A stretch of 64,000 nucleotides of DNA from Rugalucina vietnamica (lineage: Eukaryota > Mollusca > Bivalvia > Lucinida > Lucinidae). The notes below the pieces were generated by a model. It had not been told where the DNA came from, searched no databases, and saw nothing but the letters and a program-made list of their open reading frames with translations. This document shows, piece by piece, positions 22,923-35,704 of this stretch. The position numbers and the translations under genes were made by a program. Position 1 is the stretch's first letter, and every line of letters starts with the position of its first letter. The stretch covers positions 42,104,188 to 42,168,187 of the forward strand of contig OZ024872.1 of NCBI GenBank assembly GCA_964017185.1, given 5' to 3'.

Positions 22923-23289
22923 TTAATCTCTTACACACTCTTCTTCATCCGATTCCTTTCATTCAAAAGGTGTCCAAAAATTAATGATTTAATATTATGA
23001 AATCAACCTTATTCTTCTTCATAGACACACTGGTTTAAATGGACAACACTTCAGCTGTTCCTGATTGCGAAGTAACAGTTAAAAGCATACAGAAACGGGA
23101 CCTTAAATAAAAGTTTCATCTAAATTTCTGGAAAAGCCCAGGATGGAACCTGTTACCACTGGTTAACAAGGCAAAGTAACTTAACCATTATGCCATGGAC
23201 TGGAAAAGACCGGGTTAAAGCTTAAAGGATTGAACTGGCTAGCCCTGGTTTACACTTGGCAAGTGGCAGCCGAGGATTCTGACTGATAT

Positions 23290-23476
23290 GGGCTGTATCA
23301 TGAGAAAACAAGATTTTTTGCATATGCGAAAACAAAGATGCAGATCAGCTGTGCAGTAACTGCACAGTTGATCAGCACCTTTGTTTATCGAAAGACAATA
23401 AGATCGTTCTCCTTGTTAAATTTCGAAATTTCAAGCTTCTAGCCCTCTACTGCAGACCGATTTCCTCGTGGCTCAT
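23290..23476 (-). mobile_element. MITE family A, copy 7 (abuts KCTD3 exon 18)
   Basis: Reverse-oriented, truncated near its right end: 'ttgcatatgcgaaaacaaag', hairpin around cagctgtgcagtaactgcac, 'aaatttcaagcttctagccc', cctcgtggctca. Its end is ~12 bp from the exon 18 donor at 23488. Readthrough of that donor would end in a stop inside the element (23447). Confidence 0.7.
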
Positions 23477-23488
23477 ATTATTACCAAC

Positions 23489-23733
23489 CTGTGAAGCAGA
23501 TTCCTGACCCCCAACTGCTTCCCCTCTGTGCCCCACCCCCTCCGCCAACTCCAGGTTTGGCACAGATCCTGACATTGCCAGCAGACCCTGATGTGGCCCC
23601 CGGTGGTTGTATGAGCCCCCTATTATAGAAGGGGAGGGGCTTACACAGGGGGTAGAGTTCAAAGATTGGCTGATATCGCATTGGTCAAGTAGTTTCACTA
23701 GTTCTTTAGGGGTAGGTCCTCCTAATTCTCCCT
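23489..23733 (-). CDS. KCTD3: KCTD3 exon 18
   Basis: Acceptor tgtttcag. Encodes [20 protein letters not shown], a strong family match, then a Ser/Gly/Pro-rich tail ending QESASQ. Donor CAG/gttggt in phase 0. Confidence 0.85.
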
Positions 23734-26700
23734 CTGAAACATGGAATAAAACAGTTCTTGTGGCATGTTTTTATTTGTCAGATTAATTTGATAGCAAAAC
23801 ATGCAAGTTTGTTTAAAAGACTACCGGTGTGTCATCGAAATAATATGGATTATTTACAAATAGCATGATAAGCTGATATTTTGGTGAAACTAATTTCTTT
23901 TCTTTGCTGACTTTTGTCAAGGTGAATACAAGGAAAGTCTGTCCATCAATGTAAACTACAAAAATAACTTAATTTCCTTTTTTTTTTTTAATTGCATATG
24001 TCTAGGTGAATAAATGGATTGTCCATCTATGTATCTTAGACTACGAGATAACTGGATATGCTTGAAAAAGTCCTGTCACTAATGGACTCACCCTCTTTTG
24101 CTTTATCCATCAGATCTAAAGCTGTGGTGAGGTCCCACATCTGTATACCACCATTGGTATGGCCTGTGAACAGGAATCTCCGAGGACGGGAGCCCATCCG
24201 ACTAGAACCCTCACACTCGTGGACACGGAAAGCACTGATAGTGGTGCCATCTATGGACTTTATCACGCACACTCTGTAAAATGTTCACATATGGACACCA
24301 TTAATGCCCAAAGTGTTTCTTAATACACTGGTATTATTTGTGAAAACATTCCTATCGCTTAAAACATTCAAGATACTTTTTTATCTGATTTATATGGAGT
24401 ATAGCTGTTTACAATTATGATATCTGAAGGGCAAAGTTTTAATTAATTTTCAAACAGATTTTGGTGAAGCATTATGTTTCTCTAGTAAACTGTGCCAATT
24501 GATTTTCCTTACTTTACTGAAATTAGCATTCAATATGCACATTTTTCAACAGTTTGCATATAACACAAGCTGCCTAACAAGAAAACGACCAATCAGCATA
24601 TGTGAAACCAAAGGTGCAGCGTATTTGTTTTCGTTCCAAACACAGTACAATGCCTCTTCATAATCAATACAAAATTTCAAGCTTCTAGCTATTTTCTGTG
24701 GCTGTACAACCTGGTTTGGGCTGAACCTGGTCAGAAACCCAGATCATTGGTTTTCTCACATAACGGCCCACACTTACCTTTTGCCATTGGACGACAGCCT
24801 GATAAAGAGCTGGTCAGTTTCTGGTACCACTTTCTGAACAAACACCTGCTGGTCATCTTGCTCACCAAAGGGACCTAAAAATGGCATACAGAACATTATG
24901 CAATAAACAGTGATTTTTTCAGTGGTAAAAATTGAAAACTGCATTTGAAAAAAATGGATAGGTTTATTGTTTTTGCTCAAAACATTGATTGTGGACTGGA
25001 TACACATTAGAACTGCTTGGGAGTATCTATTTCATGGACTTGTTTTCATGATGAAAGGTACAGGGCCTTGAAATATAAAGTGATCCATACAGCCTAAAGG
25101 TGTAAGGTGGTAATATAAAGCATTGTGGATTATACCATACCAAACATTAGGATAATTTGGTCACATTGTAACTTCAAGTGTCTGTGAAATACATGGGCTG
25201 GTGAATGGAACAAATATGTTGCACATTTAATGATAATAGAATTTAAGGACAAAATTTACTATGTTCTCCATAAAAACAGTATTTCAGATGAAAAAGGAAG
25301 TTCATTCTACCTTTATCTAGATGAGTGACATGAACATACCTGTTGAGGTATTGAAAATGACAGGAAATGCCAGCATAAATGATTTGAGTTCAAAATTGTC
25401 ATGCTTCAGTTTTTTCACATCTGAATTATATATTACCAAAATCATTTCCAGCAACATAGCACTGATGTGGATCAAACTCCTCCAGGGAAACAACCTTGAA
25501 AGATGCCATGGGGGTGGATCCTGGCTGCGTGGAGATCATACCTCGGAACCTTGTCACACTCCAGGTACGAACATGGTTATACTCCGCACAAACTGTAAGA
25601 GGCATATACTGTAAATTCGAAAATGTTTGTGAACTTAATTTTCGCTAATATTATTGTTGCCTCCCGCATTCAAAGTTCTTGCAGATAAAGAATCACTATA
25701 AGCCATAAAGATTAAACGAAAAGCTTGTTTGCAAATTTAAGACCTCGCCAAAAACTCGGAAATAAAATCGAAAATTTTCTAATTTACATACAGTAAATGA
25801 CTAATTTTTGTGAGGCACAGATTAAGATGTTTACTTTGCTGCAAATCAAAGTACCACATAAAAAGAAATTTCCACACATAGTAGGATATTAAACTGTCTG
25901 CTTGGCACTAACAGATATGCATATTTGTGCCTTATTCATCAATGCATATTTGTGCCTTATTCATCAATTTTATAATTTCTACATTTGAACCGGACACCAT
26001 ACATTTGTGGTTCATGAAAAGAATTCGAAATTTTGCCATTTTTCAGGAACACGAAATGTGCACAGTCTTTGCAATCCATCAAACTGATAATGAGCAGTTT
26101 TTCATGCACTTTGGTCATATTGGATGAACTCTTACGCATTGACAATGTCTACTCTGCCCTTTTCTCTAAGTAGACCTGATTGTGTTTTATTCTAAATGCA
26201 GGTTCAAGAAAATGCCTAAAATCATGCTCCTACCTGAGACTAGGTGTTTCTCCGACAGCATCACTTTAGTGACAGGACTTCGGTGTACGGTGAAAGTCTG
26301 GAACAACTGGGGCCCATGGCCGACAGTCTCGGGATGTTGCACTATCACCCTAACTGTCCCTGAGCTAGTACCATAGGCTATTTCTATCCAGTTGCCACTT
26401 AGACCTAGGAAATAGAAGCACATGCTAGTATGTTGTGAACAATTATATTTGCGAAAGTCTGAAATAACTGGGGTCCATCGCCAACTACTTAAACCTAGAA
26501 AATAGAAAATAAAAAATATAAATCTTTTTTTTTTTAACTATACAGTGATTCACTAATATACATATTACATAAATCACTGTTCCTGCGTTTGAAAAATCAC
26601 TATTAAAATGATTCAGTTCAAATATCATTCTTATTTACAAATTTTATGATATGCTGCAGATTAAAGTATATTTCTTTCTTAGATTTCTTTAACCCAATTG

Positions 26701-29700
26701 GCCTGTTGAGAAAATGGAACCAAAATGTGGGCTTCCAAGAAGTCACAATCTACATGCTGTCCTGCCAAAATCTTAAGTCTGCCTTTTTGCTGGAGTAACA
26801 ATAAGGCTTTTTTCCATTAAATGAGCTGCCCTATGGGCAGTAACTGCGAAGCTGATCAGTGCCTTGGTTTTCGCAACACAGATAGTAAATCTCTCTACTT
26901 TCTAAATCCAAAATTTCCAGCCTTTAGCCATTATCTGTGACTGTACAGGAAGGTTTATGTCGGACCTGTTCGGAAACCACATTGTTGGTTTTCCCGTGAG
27001 GTGTGTCGGACCTAGGCGGCTCAAATATCTCATCATAGTGACCGGTATAAAACTGTATTCCTTACTAGTTTTAGGGGTAAGATAAACACTGAGAGCTGTA
27101 ACTTTGTCCCCTGCAGGGTCTCTGTACAGTTCTGTGACTAGAAGATCGTTGTCTTTCATTCGTAGAGGGAATTTCTGCATATCTAAAGAAAGAGAAACAC
27201 ATAAACAACGGTATACAGCTACATAACTTTTTTTTTTTATTTGTTCAAGGCATAGGTGGCCTGTATATTGTTTAGGATAAAATATAAAAGTATTTTCATC
27301 AACCATATAAAACAAATGTTTTAGGCAGGGATGTCATTAAGAGCCCGCAGGCAGCAAAACAGCCATGTTCTTTTCATTTTTTTCAAGTTTTAGCTGGCTA
27401 CATTTTTCTGAACAATAATGAACAATGACAATTTTGCCTATTAATCTGTTAATCTGCAATCTACTAAAAAATTCAGTGAAAACCCTGTTAGGATTGCACA
27501 TTCCACCAACACAGCATCAGGTGGTGGACCTATGTTTAAAAGTCTCATAAGCCTGTCATCAAAACCCATGACCACCGATTAACTAGGCCAGTGGTTAATA
27601 GTTTTACCAATAAAGTACAGGTATGAAGGCTTCTAAATATCATAATATGAAAATCATGAAATTATGAGAAGCAACATATGAGGCCTGTACTTACCTATAT
27701 AATAAACTGAGCCATTTTCACAACCAAGAAGTAGAAAAGATCCTGCGGTATCATAGCTGGTTACTGGTACAACATCTTGAATCTGAAAATCAAAATACAA
27801 AATAATTATTTCATCGCAAAGCACTAAGTGGCATCATTAATTGGCATTTAAGTCTAGTAGATCAACAAGTTTTGATTTTTTTGGGATAGTCTACCATTTG
27901 TTTACTCTCTAACCAAAACTAAGACACAATTCTATGCCTTCAGATCCTTAATTCGTCGCACTACTTCTGAGGTTTCATGCTTCTGAATCAAGATATACAT
28001 GTATATACTCATGAAAGATGTTATCAGCATATAAATTGTTATATGAAGACTTTCATGTTGAATGCACCTCCATTTTTCAATTAAAAGCTTGCTTTAAAGT
28101 ATAATTTATCATGCATGCTACTTAAGAGTTTATGACAGTATGTACCTGCCAATTATGTGTCATAGAATGCCAGACCCCAACTTTACCCAGCTGACTCAAG
28201 GCTACCAGCTGACTACCAATGAAAAACAGGGAGTCCACAGATACATTGAGGTTGAAGTTACCTGAAAATTGCATTATATGACTGAATTCAACAGAGAAAA
28301 TAACATGAATCAAACATATCCTTCAGCAATTTACATTTTAAATATTCAGTACAATTATATATGGTTCTCCTTACATTGATAATCAATTACCCCCATTATT
28401 CTGAATCTGTATAGTATAATGTTGAACACAAAACTGACAATACCATGCTATAATCAAAGGAACTGCTATGTTATAAAATCTAAGAAAATCTCTCACCAAT
28501 TTCTCTGCTCTCCCCAGCATCAGCTATAGACCAAAGCCTAATTAAACTTCCAGCCGAAGCTGCCACCATTTTGTTTGTATTATCTTGTGTAGCTGACATC
28601 ACTTTTGCATTGATGGCTATCCGCTCAACAGGGGTTTCCAGATGGCTACTTGACCAACACAGGTACCAGCCTGTGGAATCCTTCATTCTATATAAAAAGA
28701 AATGAAAATTTATTTATAAATAGCAGCAAAATCATGTTACCATGGTTATGACCTTGATCTTTTTAAAGATGGCAATCCCTTCATAGTCTCTAAATGACTA
28801 CTACAAAACATAGGTTCAAGTCTGATTCTACAGAGAATCCTTGATTCTACAGAGAATCCTTGATTCTAAAGAGAATCCTTGATTCTACAGATACACAGCA
28901 GCAACAGTATCCTCAATGGACATGTGTGGCTGGGTAGCCTTTGTTTGTCTAAGAATGGTACTTTTCCACAAAGTTTTCACAATTTCTCCAACCTTGCAAG
29001 ATGACCAGGGCCCCAGGTTATAAAACTTTTTCATGCTCAACTCAGCTGAGACTAAAATTTATCCTGCTCATAAATGTTAAAATGCCAACAATTGTTGGCA
29101 TTTTAACATTTATGAGCAAGATAAATTTTTAGTTTTTGAGTACTGAACCTGAATTTTCCACAATTTTTTACTATTTCAACATTTATGAGCAGTTGAAATT
29201 TCATGCTGAGCTGAGCTGAGCTTGAAAAAAGTTTTATAACCTCGAGACCAGATATGCAAATATAAACAGTTTCAAGCTTGTCTACAAATTAGACAAGCTA
29301 TCTGTGCAATTAAGTGAAAAATACGGTGTTAAAACAACAGAGAAATGCTCTGTCATTTTTTCACCTACCTGTACACACAAATAAAATGTGGATAGGCCAC
29401 ACAAATCCAGTTGTGGTGTCCTCTTATCATGGTCACTCTTAATGGGTCTGTATAGCCTAGAAATGAAATACAGTATTAAAAGGTATTTTTGAATTCTTCT
29501 TGTATCTTTTCAAGGTTAACATATCTTATTTGTAATTTCATAAGTGATTTCTTTAAAGCCAGATGTACGTAATTGACCTCACGGTAGAAAATTTTTATAT
29601 TTGGCATGTGGGTGTATTTCGATGTCCTGCATACGAAAAGGAAAAGAAATCGATACCGTTCCGAGCTTGTTTTTGAGATATTGGCCTTCAAAATCGTCAA

Positions 29701-32700
29701 ATTTGAGAGTGAAAATACATTGACGTCAACGTAAAATGCGATTTTTAGACCCCCTTTTTGTTAATTTTCTTGATATATTTCAAAAACTCCACGGTAGGAT
29801 TTTTTAAAAAACTGATATGTATTAGAGAAATTCCTGAACTACAGGTAGATAACGAGAAAGTCCCTAGTTACCGGGTTCGTTTTCCTGCTATAAGCGTGCG
29901 AAGAGAAGTAGTCGTTGCTGAATTCAGTACGTTTTATGCACGACGTCGATGCATAATTTTATGTAAATAGTCTCGTATTCCCAACGTAAACTGACGCTAC
30001 AAATGACGTTTCGAGCGAAAAGTGACGTTACGATTTCGGCGTAAAAATGACGTTTCTACCCTTAGATACGCACGCTCCTTTGAGCGCCTTCAATTACGTA
30101 CATCTGGTTTTAATAACTTTTGCATTAAGGATTGCGATTTCTGAATATGGGACGAACATACCAAAAGATTATGATAAAGGATTCTTCAAGACCTGTTTCG
30201 AGATCAGTGAAGGCAATCTGCGATGTGGTTCCTAGGAGCAGACTAATCAGATCCCACGTTATATTTCAATAATGTGCTTTCCAAACGAGGACATTACAAC
30301 ATGTACATTGTCATTCCTACCCGACAACATTCCCTTTATGTTAGAGACACTTTTTTAAGATATTACAGAACAGCCTATTTTAAGTTTCTATATATGAGCA
30401 GTTTTACAGTACCTCCATGAGCAGCAGCATGGGCCAGTCTAGTGCTGAGACTCTCGTACGACACAGGCCGTGACACTTGTCTCAGGTCGGACAGTGACGG
30501 CTGAGTGGATGGTACCCGCACCAGGCTTGAGACCGAGCCATTCCGTGAGCTGTGGGAACCAGTGAGGTCTAGCGAGGCTTGCCGAGAATGATTTGTTGTA
30601 GACTGGAGGGAAGCGGCAGGTCTTGGGTCGACTGAGGAATGTCTGGAGTACAAATGAGCTGCGTCATGAGAAAAACCAACAATGCGGTTTTTGAACAGGT
30701 CCTACACTTACAGAAGCAGGCTAGAGGCTTGAAATTTTAGATTTAGAATATTATCCAAGTAGCAAAAACAAAGGTGCTGATCAGCTGTGCAGTTACTGCG
30801 ATGCTGATCTGGGCCTTTGTTTTTGCATATGTGCAAAATGTTTGTTTTCTCATGACGCGACACAAGTACAGATTATATGGTACTTTCTTAAAGTGCCAAG
30901 GAAGGCAACATTTTAATACAATTTGATACACAAAAAATATTTAATTCTTGATTTTTGTAGTAGTATATAGCTGAATTATAGTATATATTCCATTATCACA
31001 GGATACCCAATGCAGTCTGTGTTCTAAGTTTACATCAGCATCAGCTTGGCTTTCTAACCAGTCTATCAAATTCTAGCTGTCTGCACTAAAAATAATTCCA
31101 ATCATATGATAGAATAGAAATGGCAATGTCATGTTATGAAAAATCACTCCTCACCTTTGTAGTCTACTCTGATCTGAGATTCTTTGAGCAGTTCCAGGAA
31201 ACTCTCCAGAGACAACTGACTGAGACCTGCTCCGTACAAACTCTGGCACTGGGGGACCTGATTTTAGCAAAACACACCCATGTAAAGCTAGTACATCACT
31301 GGCATGTGAATTCCTCGCGACTTTTTTGCGAATTTTGTCCCTGACCTTTCTCATAAGTGTCGCGAGAATTTCCATGTGTCGCAGTCTTCACGAAAAATGT
31401 CGGTCTCTCGGTCATTTCCGACAAATTTTGAAACTGACCGGCGATTTCTGTCATGTTCCCGGTCAATCCGTCCGACGAGATAGGCCAGTTCATACTATGA
31501 AATTGTCATCTCGCCTTTTCAGCAACGAATGATAAAATAAATCAACTTTGTTCCGATTGTTTTCTGCAGTTTGTTGAGATGTGGTCATGTAACACCTTAT
31601 TTATCGATATCAAAGGAGTTTATTGAAAACAAATAATGACGCGCGCTGTCTATCTTGCACGATAGTACCGCCCACATGGTCATTTTGGTCCAGCCTTTCT
31701 ATTAAATATTCATTACACGCGATCGCTGGCTACCAATGGAGACCAGTATTGAGAATCGCTTCGGTTGACGTCACGGAAATTTACCCATCATTGAAACACG
31801 TGAACAATTATGCCAGGTCAAGGTTCAACACAAAAACATGGACGACATTAATTGATTTGACTCGCAAACAATATGATCATAGGATTTCGCTATCAAAAGC
31901 GGTTAGAAATATTTGTTTTCGCCGACTTTAATTACGCATTGAAAACTTCATTTCAACACTTCTTTTATCTTCTTGTCAGTTTGTTACTGACTTTAAAAAA
32001 CAAAAGCGATGGATATAAAGAAATTAATTTATTTCTGCAACTCAAATTTTTGGTATGTTTTTGAAGTGCCGATCGAAAGCATATATAATCTCTGCAATGA
32101 AATTCGATCTTCATAACAGGCAGATTTTGGTACTCTCGAAAAGGAGAATAAGCGTACAAATTCTTTTGCTCAGTCGTGGAAAACAACGGGCTTACGAAGC
32201 TTTTTTTTTTTTGTCATTTTTTTCTGTCCGACAATTTTTTTTTCTAACCAGCAAAAATTTTCAGTCTGTCAGACAGCTGTCCGGCAGCTGTTTTGAAGTT
32301 TTCGCGAAGACTGGTGTCGCGACTAGTTCCACTAGTCTCGAAGGTTTTAAACATGTTTAAAAATTTTATGCGAATTTTTTCGCAATAAGATGTCGCAAGA
32401 CTGTCATATGACAGTCATACAACGTTCTTGCTAGTGTCTTTTACCTGCCCCCGCGAAATTTTGGCAAATTCATACAACAGTCTTGAGAGAACATGGGAAC
32501 AACTCGTGACAATCTGGCAAGAAAATAAAACTAAGCGACATTCGTATGGATTTTGGGAGACACTTTCGCCCAATATCAGGACATGGTGAAACAGAGTTAC
32601 ATATGAAAAATGCATAATATCTACTATCATTTATTTTTGTCGTTAACACGCTATAGGACCCTTACCTTATGGGATGATTTTTTTTAGCAAACCAAAATGG

Positions 32701-35659
32701 CGGACAGGAGGATAAATAATGAAGATGCAGCCATTTTTCTTGACGTAAATTGAGTTATTTTCACCTAGGGCAAACTTGAATACATGTGCAGCTCGGTATG
32801 TATCTAGTGTATGTTAGTGCAAGCAGTTTTTTGTTCACTGGAGTGGTATGCAGAAAATAAATGACACACAAAGGTGTTCGGGTGGCTTTGCTCATGTATT
32901 ATGTATGAAATTCGAAAAACAAAAATCATCCTAAAATTCAATTAAATATACTTTATGTGTCAAAATAGGAATATTCTATCACAATAAGAACCCACAAACT
33001 TACATGAAGGCTCCACTGTAAAATTAAACAGAAAAAATACTGGTTTTAATCAGTGTACAGACATATAAAGTTCCCAAGTTGCGTGCAAAACAGTTCAGTA
33101 TTTTTCGAGCAGTACTGAACAGGTATTTCAAGCACATATTTTACATTGAACGGGTATTCTGGGTCCATTTCTGTACGGGTTTTTCGTGTATAAAGATTGT
33201 ATTTTAACCTTTGAATCATCAAAATCTTTGTCCTCACTCTTTATATGTAAGGCAAATTTCAATTGCGGGAGATGTGCGATTTATCCAGGCATTGGCAGAG
33301 AAACTGACAGCGTTGTTTCACTGTATGTGGAGGAAGGAGGCTATCCAACAGGAATTTAGCAGAAAAGAAATCCTCAAGTCTGTGACAACCACAGAGGCAT
33401 CATTGTTGGGAAGATCATTGTTCGGAAGATACTGAAAAAAAATCTGTTAAATTGCCTGAATGCTCATCTTGGTCAGAAGGGACTTATCCCAGAAAGTCAT
33501 TGTGGATTCATAACGGCGAGAGGGACAATAGACATGATCTACACAGCAAGAAAATGACAAGAACAGAATGTAGATCTACATGTAAATATGACGTTTGTCG
33601 ACCTCGCCAAAGCTTTTGACACAGTAAGCCATGATGAACACTGGAAAATTATGGCCAAGTTTGTCTGTCCACCCAGATTCATATTGATCAATGGACGAAA
33701 ACTGAAACTTGTTGATATATTCACCTACCTAGGAAGCACTCACTCCAGAGCAGTGCACATTGAGGATGAGGTCACTGCCAGAATTGCAAAAGCCAGTGTG
33801 GCATTCGGAAGACTGTGCAAATGTCTGGGAGCGTAATGGAATCAAGCCTGACACCAAGCTGAAAGTCTATATGGCTGTGGTACTGCCAACCCTCTTGTAC
33901 GCATGTGAGACCTGTATAGTATACCGGTGTCACGCAAAGAGATTTAACCATTTCCACTAAAGCTGTTTGAGATTGCTGTTAAAAATTAAAAATCAAGTTG
34001 CAAGACAAGATTCCAGACCCAGAGGTCCTGAAGAAAGCAGGGATGCAAAGCATGCATAGTGTCTTCCAGCTAGCACAGCTAAGGTGGACTGGCCATGTTA
34101 TAAGAATGCCTGATGAGCGACTTCCAAAGAGAGTCTTCTTAGTAACCTATGGAGAATTACAGGAGGGAAAGCGCTCTCAAGGCGGACAGAAGAAACGATA
34201 TAAAGACACCCTCAAAGCCTCTCTGAAGGATTTCGACATACCAATGGGGTCTTGGGAACAGACTGCACAGGATCAATCCAAGTGGCGAGGTCTCATCAAC
34301 AAAGGAGCAGCTCTCTATGGAAAACAGAGAATCTGCGAAGCTAAAAGAAAGAGCAGAGAACGCAAAGCCAATACCAATGGGCCACCACTGATTCCATGAC
34401 ATTGACTTGCTCTATGTCCAACCCACAGTTTAGAGCTAGAATTGGCCTAGTCAGCCATCAAAGAACTCACCAACATACACGAACCTATTAAAGAAAAAGT
34501 GACAGTCTTTCTCATTAGTGAGAGACGAACAACCAGGCATCTCAGCAGTCATTATTAGATTACATGTTTCTCACTACCTCTCCGTTGTTTATTGCGAACA
34601 CTCATTATTCTCAATACTAGTATTCCATTTACCACTGTATTTCACCTGAACCTTTGGTATTACGTTGAAAGGCTTATACAACTACACATGCCCACTATAA
34701 ATTGTAAAAACTGACAAGAACACCGTTATAAACAAATAAATAAAATATAAGATCCTTTGGCAGCAGTGAAAACATTTGAAGGGAGATAGTATGGGCCACA
34801 TTGCACAATTTCGGGTAATGAACCCACATCGGCGACCATTGACCATCCGCATTTTATGGTTTATAGGTGGGGTATATTTTCTACAAAGTTTTAAATTCAG
34901 TTGTATAGTTCAATGGAAAATGCTATCCCAGGTGCCAGATTACATCAATACTGATAGTTCGTCTCTCACTAATGAGAAAGACCATCATTATTTCTTGAAT
35001 AGTGCTGATGTGTGTTGGTGAGTTCTTTGATGGCTGACTAGGCCAATTCTGGCTCTAAACTGTCGGTTGCAAGTAGAGCAAGTCAATGTCATAGAGTCTG
35101 ATGGTGGCACATTTGTTTTGGCTTTGCGCTCTCTTCGCTTTCTTTCAGCTTCACAGATTCTCTTCTTTTCATAAAGAGCTGCTCTTTTGTTGATGAGACC
35201 TCGCCACTTTGATCGCTCCTGTGCAGTCTGTTCCCAGGACCCCATTGGTATTTCGAAATCCTTCAGAGAGGCTTTGAGGGTGTCTTTGTAGCGTTTCTTC
35301 TGGCCACCTTGAGAGCGCTTTCCCTCCTGTAGTTCTCCATAGAAAACTTTCTTTGGAAGTCGCGCATCAGGCATTCTTATAACATGGCCAGTCCATCTTA
35401 GCTGTGCTAGCTTTAAGACTGTATGCATGCTTTGCATCCCTGCTTTCGTCAGGACCTCTGTGTCTGGAATCTTGTCCTGCCACTTGATTTTTAACAACTT
35501 TCTCAAACAGCTTAAGTGGAAATGGTTAAGTCTCTTTGCATGGCGTTGGTATACTGTCCAGGTCTCACATCAATACTAATTATCTATTCGTAACACCTGA
35601 CCAAGTTATGACCATGCCTAGCATGTGTCGTACTAGGTGTTTAGGACATTCCCTATATC

Positions 35660-35704
<45 letters not shown>

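Noticed and set aside
23481..23681. Alternative frame of KCTD3 exon 18
   Set aside because: The other frame matches KCTD3 and agrees in phase with the preceding exon.
33998..35506. A functional zinc-finger gene
   Set aside because: The C2H2 motif is the C-terminal tail of a broken LINE; flanking RT pieces show its origin.
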